DNA of 64,000 nucleotides from Lichenostomus cassidix (taxonomy: Eukaryota > Chordata > Aves > Passeriformes > Meliphagidae). Shown piece after piece: positions 38,286 through 51,900 of the stretch. Both the position numbers and the translations under genes were made by a program. The first letter of the stretch is position 1. Each line of letters begins with the position of its first letter. Location: positions 10,455,694-10,519,693 of the forward strand of contig CM039192.1 in the NCBI GenBank assembly GCA_008360975.2. The letters are read 5' to 3'. The notes beneath the pieces are model-generated. The model did not search any database, was not told the origin of the DNA, and saw nothing but the letters and a program-made list of their open reading frames with translations.

Positions 38286-39794
38286 TTTGTTTTTTCCATG
38301 TATCCCTCTATATGTTCCATTTACTTCAGTATGATAAGCCTGTATTTTTACTGGTGAAGACTAAGCAGAATTTGGCTTTGGTTGATCCAGATCAACACAC
38401 CTACAATTTTCTCACCCTTTGTCCAAATTCTGAACTATATTCCTTCGCAGGAACAATTTTCACTCCCTTTGTGCTAATGCAAATGATTTCACTAATGGAA
38501 ATGATTGCACAAGGTGCAAAGGAAAAGCAGATCTTCAGCTGTGTCTTGATGGGAAAAGGCTCTGCAAGAGCTCAGCAGCTCTCACTGCTCCCACACTGCT
38601 CCAAAAAATGGCATGGCCACATCTTTATCATTTCAAAGCCCCAGCTCCCTGCTCAAGTACAGCTCCAGATCATATAGAGCAATTTGAAATCTTGGCACTT
38701 GGCTTTCAATAATTCCCTGTTAGATTACTGTCTGTGGAAGAGCATATAACACAACTGCTACAAATGCTGGGAGCAAAATCTTCAATAACAACTTAGCGCA
38801 TATGATAACTTTCCCAATTTCCTGCGTCTACACCACCTATCTCTTTACTCTGGTCTGTAGCAGCTTGTTTCTTTATTGAACATCTGCCTTGGGATCCCCT
38901 GTCATAAAAAGTAATAAACACATCAATCCGAAAGAAAGAGTATTGCATGGCCCAAAACTACTTAACCAATCAAATTGGCAGCTGCTAGCATGAAACTAAA
39001 GGGATAAAACTCTGAGGTGCTTTTCATACAGTGTATTTCTAATGATATTACACACCTGCTGCCATTTTGCACACCTAGCTGCCTGAGTGCTTCTAATAAG
39101 TTAATTATAGTTTCTAGCAGCAATTATAGATTTCAACCTTTGTGGAAATACAAAGCAATGGGATTAATTTGTAAATCTGCTGTCTCACTGATATTTGACA
39201 GCTATTGCTTTGATTCTCCTTCCTACAAAATACAGATGGATTGTCTTGGGAAAAAAAGCATTCTTTAACCAAATAATAATAAAAAAGCACAATAAAAACG
39301 CCTTGTAGCTTATTATCTACAGACCTCACAACTTGTAACTGTGACTGTAATTATAGCTGTTCGAGTTTCCCCTGCAGGTTTTGCTAAACAAACAAATGAA
39401 AAAGATACCCAAAAGGAAAAACCAAAGCAATTTGTGCTCTCCAGTTATCATAATATAAATATCCATAGATTACTTGCATAGAGAGAAGATCAGATCTAAT
39501 CTTCCACCACAGTTTCTTGTAAATTAGAAATTACATTTACTTCAGGTGTATACTGTTTGCCCAGTTCATATCCAGCTGTAAATTAGAGCAGTTTTGCCTT
39601 TTGGGAGAAAAACCTCACTTTTGAAATGTACCTTATTGACTGTGTATAGATTACCAGCAGCTGATCCATGGAGTAGATGTGAAGGTAGAACTGCCCACAG
39701 GCAACTTTCTTTATTGATTGTAGATTGATATTCAGTTGATTTTTAAGAAGAGAAAAATAAAATAAGGCTGCAATGTAATTGCCAACTTTTTGTA
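38282..39794. other. AT-rich non-coding sequence
   Basis: A 121-codon plus-strand frame at 38,312-38,677 begins just after the A run. It has no domain I recognise and no splice signals, and is probably chance. Nothing else is supportable. Confidence 0.5.
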
Positions 39795-39990
39795 GGAATA
39801 AGAGGAATAGGGTGCCCAGGTAAGTGGTGGAGCCACCATCCCTGTAGGTATTTAAAAGCTGTGTAGATGTGGAACTTAATGCCATGAGTTAATGGTGAGC
39901 TTGGCAGTGCTGGGGATACTGTTGGACTCAATTCTAAAAGATTTTTCCACCCTAAATAAGTCCATGATTCTTTGATTAGCTCAGACAATA
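39795..39990 (+). repeat. CR1 LINE 3' end fragment
   Basis: The CR1 3' segment is clear: ggtggagccaccatccctg, taggtatttaaaagctgtgt, agatgtggaacttaatgcca, gtgagcttggcagtgctgg, then a ttttccaccctaaat block and a gattctttgatt tail. The 5' part is truncated. The copy is moderately diverged and points to the plus strand. Confidence 0.9.
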
Positions 39991-42900
39991 GTGCTGATGA
40001 CAAACTCCTTGTTCTTCATTCAAACACTCACATTAGCATGCCTGGCTCAACTTTGTTTTCAATGTTCCCCTTCCCTGAGTTAGGAAGGTGAAGAGGGGAG
40101 GAAGGCTGTGGTCAGTTGTACCTGAACTTTCAGTATCTGCAGAGCCACAGAGGTACTTGTGATGTTTCTGGATGGCACTAAGGTCTGCCTGAATGTGCAG
40201 CCTGCCACACCTGTCCCTTAGCAAGAAGAAGATCCTCATTTTGGGTTAAACAGTCTGAATAATTGCTTTGAAGACAGTGTTTGCTTTTAAAGCTTTCTCA
40301 CAGTAAAAGCCACAGGTAGCTCAATGAGCCACAAGACCCATGAATTCCCACTTGCTGTGGAGTTCTGGCTCATAATTTCACACCTGTGTAGGTGAGCTGA
40401 TTTCTAGTAGGACTGAGCTCTCAAAACAGCCTTTTCCTTACAGGCATTAATAATGCCTCTCTTCCATTCTCATAAAACCAGCAGAAACTTAATCTGTTAT
40501 TCAATCCATTTTGGTTTAATAGGTCCTTGGTTGATCAGGGTACAGAACTGACATACTTGTCTGAGCACATAGCACAGTCGCAAACTTGCTTCTTGAGGAA
40601 ACCACGTTTCCTCAAGAAATGATTTATTCCTATGAAAGAGCTCTGCTCAAAATGCTACAAAACTGAGGTGCCAAGCACCAGCTTGGATTCAGCAAAGCAC
40701 TTAGACATTTTCCCAATTGAAACACATGCAATATACCCCCAAGTGCAGTGGTGGCTTGGGACTGAAAAGCTCAATGCCTAGTCTAATTCTACTCAGTGTC
40801 ACACTGACTATTAAAATCAAACATGAGGTAAGAATGTGCATCTACTGTGGATAATTGCTTGAAGCTTATGGGAAATTGTTATACAGCCAAAGCATTTTAA
40901 ATAACATTACCCTAGTTTTATAAGTGTAAAGCAGAGAAAGCCCTGGTTTTCTCAGGTTTACCAGACAGAAGTTGTGTGAACAGCAGAACTAATGAAGACT
41001 AATTTCCCATAAATTAGGTTCTTTGTCACCAAAATCCTGCCCCTATGCCCTCACCACAACTGTTCTGCTCTCTCCATGTTGTTTAGGGTTTCCTCTACCC
41101 AGGACACAGCCCTTGATGTGGCTGACTGACCAGCTGGCCGCTCCAAAGGGACACTGATGGACACCTCCTGCTGGTTCCCCTCAGAAGGGATACTGCTACA
41201 TGTCACTCTTATTTTGCCACATTCCAAACCTCACAATACAATTTGTGAACTTCTGTCTCTGAGACCTGGATTTTTACTTTGTATTTTAATAAAGTTGGCC
41301 ATAAATTCAACAGCCTTAAGGACAAAGAGTTAAAAGACCTCAGACCAAACAACAGAGCTCCCCAGCCAAGCTTGGTCCAGAGAGGCACCAAAGCCTTGTT
41401 CCTACACATAGAAGAGTGTAGCAACATCACTCTATTAATCACAAACATGTTAAATTATTTACCAAAGGCAATACTTTGTGCAAAACACCCCAACAAACTC
41501 AGAAGTGTGGAGAAACACTCCCACTTACCATTCTGCTTTCAGCCATGTCCATCAGCTTCTTCCAGGCTCCTTGATCTCCTTCCCAGCAGGTTTCTAGCTC
41601 CCATCATTGCCACAGACTCAAGCCCTTCTCCTGGGCAGCTGGGAAATAAATGAAGATTTTGCAACTGTGCTTCCATTCCCCATCATCTCAGACTCACTCC
41701 AGCTGGGGATAACCATGTCCATTGTGTTTTGGGCCCACAGAGGGGTGGCTTCTTGTGCATCAGTGAATTGCAATTTTCCCCTAACAAAGAAAATTGTTCC
41801 TGTGTATTTGACGCCATTATTTTGATTCCTACATAAGCCAAACTTATATGATAAGCACCTTCATGGCTTGGAGAAGGCAAATTGAGAACAAAGGGAGCCC
41901 ACTAAAGCAAAAAAAAACCTCACCCAAAATAGCTTTATTGCAGATAGTTCACAGATTTCAGTTAATTTTATCTATAGAAGAAACTAATAAAGCATGCTCA
42001 CCATTTGTAGAGTGCATAATATGATTAACTACTCCTTCCTACCTGGCACATCTCAGATTTCCTGTAACAGCAATATTCAAATGACAGTATTTAAGAGGAG
42101 AACTTGCTGTAGCAGCAAAAGATTATACACTGGCACACAGTTTATGAGATGTCTATGTCTTTTTTCACTGCTGGTCAGTTCATTTTTATCCCAAATTTTC
42201 AATTTTCACCTTTAAGAAAAAGACCTTCCTGCACCTTGATACTAGTACTCCTTATACAGCTCCATAACAAACACCCCAGTAAGTACCCAGGATTTGAAAA
42301 ATACATTAAGTATTTTAAATCTCAATCCTCCTGCAAATCCACTACTAGATAACCAATAATTACCCAGAGCTGCTTCTACGGTTTGGGGCAGCAACTTTGA
42401 TGTATGTATTTCCTCATTAGAGTTTGAGGGTCTTTTCTTGCTGATTACATTCTCTCTAAAACTGCCAGCAAGGCCACTTGCTTCAGGAGGGTGGAACTGA
42501 AGAGCAGCACTTCATTCCAGAGTACATTATTCGGTGATGGGCAGGCAAAATTACTTCACTGGGTGTTTATCTGCCCTCCTAATGGACATGAGGTCTAAAC
42601 CCCTTTCCCTGTATGACTTTCCTCTGCTTAAGTACACAAGTAGTTCCTGAGCTGCTGAGTTTGTCTGCTTTTTAGCACTGGGCATGGCACAAAGATTTAT
42701 GTTGTTCTGTGTGACCATAGCAATCATCCATCACTATTAATTACAAAAAAGTCTTTCTCCTTGTTTTTAAAAGCCCTTTGAATAAGCTCCCATTATGAAG
42801 TTCTACCACAGATGGTTAAATGTTTGTGGACAGAGAAGGCAAATGTTCTTCAAAACACCTTTGTGATCTATCTAGGCTTCTATGTCAGGGAGAAAGTCAA

Positions 42901-45540
42901 GGGATTTAGGTGACTAAAGATGACTTTCCTCAGCCAAATTTAGCTGAAAGTTACAGAAGCAAGTTACATCATCTCTCTCCAGAGTCAATGGGAAAAGATA
43001 GACTCCTTCATAGACAGTTCATGCTAACATGAAATAAATACCAAATCCAGGTGGAATGAGTAATCCTCTGGAGATGCTTCTTGCTAGTCATTCATTATGG
43101 AAACCATCTCAGAATATGGAGTTAATCATCAAAAGATCTTTGCTTAGATAAGATGAATGTTCATTTTCCCAGTGGTTCTAAAATTATGACAACCTTGTAT
43201 GTAAAAAAGGAACAGATAAAAATATCTGAGGAGAATTTATAAATATCTGAACACAGTTATGCCACTTTAAAAATAAAAGTATTATTTTCTTCTGCTGAAG
43301 ATGAGTAAATCATACTAAGAGCAAACATGACAGATCATTTTTTCTACCAGAAAAGAAATAGCATAGGCTACCTCTCTGCTTCATCCAAAGAATTTGCTTT
43401 AAAGTAGTTACACCAAAGTAAAAATACATTACTTAATTTCTTTTCATAATAAGAAACAAGAAAGTATATTTAAACTGTGCCAAGTTCTCCCTGATGAGGG
43501 ATGTCTGTACAAATGCTGCATCTTTCTAACCACCAATGCCATGCCATCACCCACCACCTTGTATTACATTTATTTTTCTACAAGCTGCCAAAGTTATATG
43601 CACACCAGTACTGCCACCACTAAATGCTATTAATGGGGCAGGCTGCAAAAATGGAGAATGAAGGCTATTAATATTAGTATTTAACTGATATCACTGTATT
43701 TGCCACCTAGTGTTTGAGTTTGCAGAGTTCACTTCTATTCCATTCAGCTGTAAACAGAAAATTCTAAACAGCTGCTTCTTACCTGAAAGCTAAAACAATG
43801 TTTTTACAGAATCCCTCATTTCCAGGGCTTAAGACTTTTAAAATCCCAAATATTGCATGCCTTCCAACTGACCATTGGACATCAATATGATTTGATCACA
43901 GTGTTACTGCTAATCAAACCTCTATAATTTGACACTTTTCCTCTTTTTGGACTTGGAAAATCTACACAGAATGGCCTTACTCCAGACTTCTCATGTCACA
44001 GACCTATCAGAGCCCAGACTTTGCCTGCCCTCAAGGGAAGCTGAGAAGCACATTATGGATCAAATCCCACCTTTCACCCATAAGGACAGAGCTGTACCTC
44101 CTGCCCTGGCTGAAAGGCAGTTTCACTTGCTGGTGGATGAGCAAGGACAGAGAGGGGCAGGGCAGTGGTGCTGGGTGGGATTGGGTTGCTACCTGTCTGA
44201 TCAGGAAGGAGTTAAAATCCTAATTTTTCTATTGCATTTCACTTTAGAGATAACCCTCTTTTATTACAGGGTGGCTCAAACCCTTGGCTTGCACTGGCAT
44301 TGCTCAGCAGAGCATTTGGTTTTCTCTTTACATCACATTTTAGCGAGTGTTGTGTTTTATAAGATAAAATGATAAATGGCCTGACTTAAATGACCGGAGG
44401 GTATCTACTTTCCTGCTACTCTATTTAAAAGGTTTCTGTGAACATTTTACACACCTTATTGTGTGACTGCGGCTGTCTAATAGCAAAGGAAACAATAGCC
44501 TCTGATGTCCACAGAGGCAGGGCATACCACACAGGTGCCATGTTTTACAACACCAGTATATCTTGTCGTTCAGAAGTGCTCCCTGAACAAATTGCCTGTC
44601 ATATTTAAAGATAAAATCTGACAGTGCCAGAGCTGACAAGTAGTCCTCAACCCTGACATACAACACGGAGCTGAATTTTGCTAGATTCACTGTAGATGGA
44701 TTTGTCTTTAGAGATTCACAGCAAAGCTAACTGCTGGCAGAGCAGCAAAAATTATTTCAAAACATTGCTAAGTGTCAGACTTTATTAAATGGTTGCTTTA
44801 AAAAAAGGGAAAAAGGCTTCTGTGTTAGCTTTAGAAAAGAACTGTACAGAAATATTTTTGCATATTTTATACTTCTCTATAAAATAATGATTTACCGTGT
44901 TTCTAAATAATAGAAAATCCCATGGTACATTTCAGGAAGCATATATTCATTGCTCCTTAGCACTGGGATTTTTATTTACACTACATGAGCTTGTATTCTT
45001 TTATCTTTTGCCCCGTGAGGCTCTGAAAGGTATGTACTGTAAATGAGAATTAAGAAGGAGCAACACAGTGTTCAGCAATGCCCATCCACTGCTCAGGTGG
45101 TGACTGGGGGCAGTCAGAGGCTGCCTTGGGAAGGAAACACTGCTGCTGCAGTGCTGTTTACCCCTGGAAACACCAAAGGGAGCAGAGGATGGAGGCTACA
45201 GGACTGCAGCACAAGTGGCAATGATGGGCAGAGGCAGGACAGGTACTCTGCAGGTGTGTTGAAATCCCAGCCTGTAACTGCTTTCAGATCAGCCCCTTTT
45301 TATGCCCCCATTAGATACCTGTACATTTAACTCCCTCCTTGGCCACAGAATGCAAACTTTGCATTTATAGCTGGAGAGATTTTTCTGTTCCTGTTCATTA
45401 GCCATTAACAAGGAGCTATGTGTTTGTTCTCAAAGAGGAAGAAGAAAGGCATAAAACATTACCTGCAGTTCAATGTGCCACGTTGTGTCAGATAATTTCC
45501 CAAAGACAGCCTTGATGTTGAGACATCTTTTCACACCTAC
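39991..45540. other. Gene-free AT-rich region
   Basis: No gene is supportable. A 147-codon frame at 43,929-44,372 lacks domains and exon signals. A 12-bp hairpin at 40,590-40,618 is listed separately. Confidence 0.5.
40590..40618. repeat. Perfect 12-bp hairpin with 5-base loop
   Basis: ttcttgaggaaa at 40,590-40,601 is followed by the loop ccacg and its exact reverse complement at 40,607-40,618. It is compact and perfect but not followed by a T run, and lies in non-coding sequence. It may have arisen by local template switching. No function can be assigned. Confidence 0.75.
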
Positions 45541-45685
45541 TGCCAGTTGGACACCTTCCCTAGACCCCATCCAAGCTGGCCTCGAGCACTTCCTGGGACC
45601 AGTGCTGGGACATCCACAGCTTCTCTGGGCAGCCTGTTCCAGTGCCTCATCACTACCACTGAGTTATGTTTCTTCAAGGAAAGGG
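45541..45685 (-). repeat. CR1 LINE fragment, inverted
   Basis: On the plus strand this reads as the reverse complement of a CR1 3' region: ggacaccttccctagacccc, catccaagctggcctcgagc, ccacagcttctctgggcag and cctgttccagtgcctcatca. A short internal block normally found between the first two segments is missing. Open frames of 61-133 codons that cross this copy are repeat-derived and not genes. Confidence 0.9.
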
Positions 45686-48600
45686 ACGTTCATCACAGGG
45701 CCAAGGCTAGCAGGGGGTGCAAGTACCTGTGATAAACCAGGGAAAGAGACAAAGAGGGTAAGAGGGAGAGCTGTGCCCTCTGCCACAGTGGGTGACAGCA
45801 GGAAGGTGAGAGCAGGGGGCTGCAGCCACGTTTCTGAAGGGGTTGTGATGCTGCCATGCAACTTGAACTTCTGACAAGCTGGTGCTGATGTAGGAGTCTG
45901 GGCCAGGAGTATTATACAAATGTCCCAAATGGATGATTGACATCAGTTAAGCCAGGATCAATGACTGGAGAGCCTACTGCTATGTGTTGCATGCAAAACT
46001 GACATGTGCCGAAGGCTGTGGAATTATGAAATTGGAAATTAAGTGGTCAGAGACAGGCAAAATCTCAGCTACTGCCCCCACCCCCAATTTATATTTCAGC
46101 CACAGACCTGCCATGAAAATCAGGATTTTAATTCAAGAATAATGGTTAAAAAAGCCTTTCTGTGAATCAGTAATCCGGAAATCCGAGGGGCAAACACACT
46201 CACCCTGCTTTTGTTCAGATACACAAGAGCTCAGTGGTGGATCTAACGCCCTCTAACTGCTGGGATCTCCCTTCCCTGCCACAGGACTTCTGCCCAGCCA
46301 TGGTATCCTCCCTCTGCTGGTGACTCTCTGGCAGGTTTGCACCTATGGTGTGCACAGTCCTGCACAGTGTGGGGAAATAACATGGGTGAGTTTGAGAGGG
46401 AGGAAGTTCAGGTGTAGACACAGCTCACTGTCTCCCATGAAATCACCCCTGCCCAGCCCCTTGGCTGAGACTAATGACATGGGACAGAGCAAAGGACCAT
46501 TCAGATGTGAATTCTAATTGCAGCTCTGACTTGATTTTGGCAGCCCCTTGAGTGCCTCTTTTACTGTACATCTCACCTGGGTCCCTGGACCTCAACCCCA
46601 GGAGTGGCTCTTGTGTTTCTCATCTGCTGGATAAAAACAATCTGTTGCTGTCATCAGCTGCATTTCATCCAAGAAGAAAATAGCCCAGACTTTACTAACT
46701 CACAGTGGTGACCCACACAGGGACACTTCTCACTCTCTGCAACAACAGAAGAGCCATTTATGTGAGTTTCATTTTCTCTCTTATAGAACTTTTCTACAGC
46801 ATGGACCTATCTACTAGTGACTACACTAAAAACATCTCCCAGAGTACTCCATCATCCAGTTTCCTACAAAGCATGACTTTGCCTTAGGAATAGTGTTAGC
46901 AAAAGATGTAATTGTCATTCTCCCGGGCTGCATCAAATCTTATTTAAGGATGGATGTCTTCTCAATTTCTCTTAGAGGCACTTTACCCTAGAGAGAGCCA
47001 ATCCATTATTGGAAGGAGATGTTCTGACCCCATTAGCTGGGCAGATGTGTGTTTGAACTACAGACCTCTGAGCATCCTCAATCCAAGACGAGCCAGCTCA
47101 GGCAATGGTGTCTGGAAGGGGTGCATTCTCAGAGATCCCTCTGCATCCTGCTCTGTACCAGGCAAGTGCCAAATGCACACTGCAATGGGCACCTGAGAGA
47201 TCAGTGTGGCCAGCAGCTGATAGAAATGAGTGAATGGAAGGGTATGCAGATAAATATAAAATCCTGGGAAGTGTGACTTTGGATGTATGCTGTGTTTAAA
47301 AAAAAAAGCATTGGAGAGAAATTCCTTGTGTTTTATAATTCTCATATTGGCACGTACAAAAAATTAGTGTGTTATATTGAATTTTTTAAAAAGACTGCTC
47401 TGTTCCAAGCTTGCTTCATGCATGTTTGACTTTGCCCTCCTGAGAATACCAGAAGATGCATAATACAAGCATTTGCAACCTTTAAAAGTGGAAATGTCAT
47501 AAGTTAGTCTTAGTTAGTCAGTTGTGGCTCTGACTCTAATGAAAGTGCTGTTGTCCAATATACTTTGCTCTACATTGATTTTTCTTCTATCAGCTGGGAG
47601 TTCTGGTAAAAGAACAATAGATCTAATAATATCAGTAAAGCCAAGAAAGTAAGGAACAGAAAGCTCTTCAGTATATGTATGTCAAACCACAATCAATTTC
47701 CAGATTTGAAATTATGTTTTTAAAATGTATGTTTAATACGAGAGCTTGTTCCAAGTCTATCAAGTCAAAGCTTGTATAGTTTCAAGTTCCTGAATGACTG
47801 CTTTATCAAGTAGCCCAGAGTTAGGCCCCAGAGGTTAAGCAATAAAGGAGAAGCAAAAATAACTTTAAAGTTTCTGCAGCTAGTTGAACCCAGCAACAGC
47901 TCCTTAAAATGCTTTTACATTCCTACAGTTTGACATACCATAAAGCCACAAAATACACTGAAAAGCTATGAATTTGCTAAGCAGGATTTAACTTCCTCAT
48001 GTTGTTAGAGGTCATTAGGTTTATTACATGTTAGCAAAATACTTGTAAACAGAAAATATGGAGGCTTATAAGAAGTGCCCTTTATTTTCACCCTAATCAT
48101 TGAGAAGCAACTAGGAACAGGATAATAACAGAAACTTAATTAATAAAGTGCTGCTAGTTCCAAAATCTTAGTGATACTTACACAGCAAGTTTCATACAGA
48201 CCTGCTGAAATGAAATACAATTGTGCAAAGAGGGCATTGTATAGATTAGACAAGAACTTGTGCATATGTCTTTAGTAGGATAAGCTGCTTCAGTTACAAA
48301 CTCTAGAATCACTCTGGCCTCACTGAAAAAGCAAGTGATACAAACAGAGTGATACAAACCTTCTTTACTTCTTTTTACCTGTTTACAAACTCAGTGTGAT
48401 TCTTCTGGTTTGAGATGATAGTTCTCTAACATGAATAAAAGTGTAATAAAAATACCAACACATTAAAAAATGTTTAGCAAAAACTCACTTTGAGCTATGA
48501 TTGTATGACCACAAAATAGACACTGGCTGACAGATAAATTGCACATCTGCAATTTCAGCAATGTAACTTGGGACCTTTTAGACCAGAAATTAAGTCTCAT

Positions 48601-48929
48601 CACCAAATGAAATTATTATCTTTTAGCTATAGCAGGGTGTATAACCTTATGAAACTCTCATTTGCAGGGTGTAAGTGAGGGTACAAGTGCCTTTTTGGTG
48701 AAAAGACGACTACAAGGCAGTCTCCCCAAGAAGGATTTCAGTTCTCATGATAGATTTCCTGGGGAAAGAATGGAATTAGGATAAAAATCTAAATTCAACA
48801 ATCACTGAATCCTGATTAGTCTTTGCCTCAACTAAGACCAGCTGCTCTTGAATGGAGATGCTGGAGGAGCACCTGAATCCCCACAGAAGTAGCCTGTTCT
48901 TGGGTCTCCTTGTGCTTGAGTGTTGCATC

Positions 48930-48944
48930 TTTTTTTTTTTTTTT
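48930..48944. repeat. T15 homopolymer
   Basis: Fifteen T residues, followed by aaagtc. No retroposed body is recognisable on the opposite strand, so it is recorded as a simple repeat. Confidence 0.95.
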
Positions 48945-51900
48945 AAAGTCACTACTGCCATGTGTTTTACCCACTTTTATGAAAAGCTAAGGAAAAGTAT
49001 GCTCTGAGAGCACAAAAAAAGGAAAAAAAGGGAGCAGCTTAAGGCACTCTAGATTCCAGGGATACTAATCTTGGTCTTTCTAGATATGTATAAGACATGT
49101 CACAATGGATTGTAAGAAACGTATCAAACTAACACTGGTTGTGCAAATGGGTCTCCATCCAGTTGCCTGGCTTTTACTTAAATCAATTAAACTTCTTCTA
49201 AAGCCAAAGGAAGAATGTTCTAGGCTAAGAAATTTAATTCCTTACCTCTTGGATGCCTTGCTGACTCTAAGCTGGAGTGTGTGTTAATAATGCTCTCTGT
49301 CAACTTTTTCTCATGGAGACTCCATTCCATCCTGGCCAATATTATTCACATTTCCATCACTGCTTGGCTGGACTCTACTAATGCAGACTAATTTGTGCAC
49401 ACAGCCTCTGGCCTTAAGGGAACTCCAGGAACTGCAGAACACTGCAGTGCAGCTCAGCCATGCAGCCATGTGCACATCAAATCACTCTGCCCTCTCCTAC
49501 AATGGCTCTTGTCAGAGCATCAAAAGAAATCTGCAGTATTGGTCCTTGCCTTGCTCTGCCACCTGAATCTGGGATAGCAGGGACATAGCTTTGCACTGGG
49601 AAAGAGACAATTAATGACAACTATTCTGCTGAATAGAACCCTCCACAAAATCTGATGTGGGTGGTAGATAAACCTGTGAAATTAAGCTTTTTAGAAACAA
49701 AGGACATCACCAACCTCACTGCCTCTTAGTCTATGTACAAGACATATTTCTTTGACATTGCCTTGCTTAACTTGGCTACATGTGTTTTAAATTGCAAGCT
49801 CTACTGCAACAAACATGGAACAAAGTTTATTACACTCAAACAAGTTGATGCAGTGCTGGTAGGAACTGAGTTCCTACTATTCACATAATGTAACAATTCG
49901 TGTCAGACATGGGAAGTGTGAGGTTGCACAGCCAGAAGAATGTGTTCTAAACCTAGGAGAGCCATACATTTTTGCTGACGGAAACACTATTACAGGGAGT
50001 CGAAGTCAGTCATATTCATTTATGATATGAGTCTTACCAAAGGCTCAGAAATTAATCTGCCTTTCTTCCTAGAAGATCTGCAATATAACCAGAATTTAAT
50101 TCTATAGATTCAAAGAATAAAAACAAATTCTCCACTATCTATTTTATCTATTTACCATTATTAAATTGCCAGCATAGGCAGATGAGGATGACTATGCACT
50201 TGGACTTGAAACACACTTAAGGTTGTAATAACTGTGCCACTTTGGCAAAGTTTCTCTCTCATTATTTGGCATACAGAGAGCTTATAGAAACCAATTGTGT
50301 CACCTGTGCACCTGAACTTAGATGGTTTGAAAAATATATGCTCTTCATCCATGCACTGTAATAATGAGGTATTGAAGACAAGACCTAACACCTTCTGGAG
50401 GGCAAATGACAGACAAACAAGTTCTTTAAGTGATTTATTTGATAAATTTAAGTGAATTACATAAATTTCATACACAAACTTACATATCACCATATGTCTT
50501 ACAGAATTCTACAAATAGATCTTAATAAAAAAAGTAGCAATACCAAATAAAAAAGAAGTGAAAATAACCTAATAAACTGGTTTGAATATAAATGTACTTC
50601 AGGGAATAGCTGATACATAATTCTAAAGCTTTCTCACTTTAAGGTCATGTCAGCCTAACAAAGAACAAAACTTGTTAATAACACTACTGTTAATACTCAG
50701 AAAAAAGGGAAAGAAGGGGTATCAATCAACAGAAGAGAAAGAACAGCAATGAAAGGGTTGTGGAATTCTTTGATGTTGGACATTAAATTATTAGGATGTT
50801 CATCAAAATAGCTAGAAAAGCGGTGCTCTCAGTAAAGTACTCCCAGACTACCAAGTAAGTACCAGCCCAAAGTGCTAACAGGTGCATAACCAGCAGTCCA
50901 GTTTGCTTCAGCAGCTCATCTTCACCTTGGTAAAAATAGCACAAATACCAACAGGGTATTTTCTTAAGAGTTTCCTAATACAGCAGCTGTACCCCTTTGT
51001 GGGGCAAGCAGAGGAAATACTAGAGAGGAAATAGATCTAGAAGAGTGGGGATAGTCCAATATTATATTGTATTGTATTATACCCTGCATATTCTCCATGG
51101 AATCATTTGATTCCAATAAAATCTACCTTTCCCAGTGAGAACTCAGGGACTTGGAATGCAACTAAAAGATTCACTGGAAAGTTTAATCAAACCTTAGGAA
51201 GTCTGAAAGATCTCTGTTATAGGAGATGTATTATTGTATGTTATGCAATTAAATATTGTGCTACGACACAAGTAGGACAGATTCCAGCTCCACTGGCAGA
51301 TAACTTTGGAGGACAACAATTTCTATGAGAGCATCTTTAATCTGTAAACTGAGCTGATTAACTGGAAGTAATGGAGATACAGCATAGGCACAGGGTTACA
51401 TAACAATTGTTCCAGTGTTGGCACTCAGATCCCAGCTGCACTTTTGACCTCTGCCTCAGTTTTTCTGTGTAAAGCATCCTGATATTTTAAAATAAACAGC
51501 CACCTTAAAATATCAGTACAATTAGATGTTCAATTGTTCAGTGAAACTGTTGAGCAAAGGGAACTTGGAAAATTCCTTCCCATTCCATATGTTACACCCT
51601 TATTGAGGGTTACAACGAAGTAGGAAAAATGAAAAACTTGTGAGAATAACCAGGTGATTTCACTGCACTTTCCCCCCTTTTTAAATGAAGACATTCATCT
51701 TCCACAAGAAATGAAGCTTCTCAAGACATGCTGGAGAACAAAATGCTCAAGTCATACATGCTTAGTTTCAAAGTTACATCACTACTCTGAGAGAGAAATC
51801 AATGTATACTATATTAAAAACAATCATCACAGCCCTTCAAATGATTGGAGAGCTTAACTTTGAATGCAATTCAGCCTAATAGAGGCTTTAATGGCTTTTG

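Noticed and set aside
38312..38677. 121-codon plus-strand frame after the A run
   Set aside because: No domain, no exon signals, and no supporting context. Chance is the simplest explanation.
43929..44372. 147-codon plus-strand open frame
   Set aside because: No domain, no flanking acceptor or donor that fits, and a second frame overlaps it. Probably chance.
45473..45874. 133-codon plus-strand open frame
   Set aside because: It runs across an inverted CR1 fragment, so much of the translation is antisense repeat.
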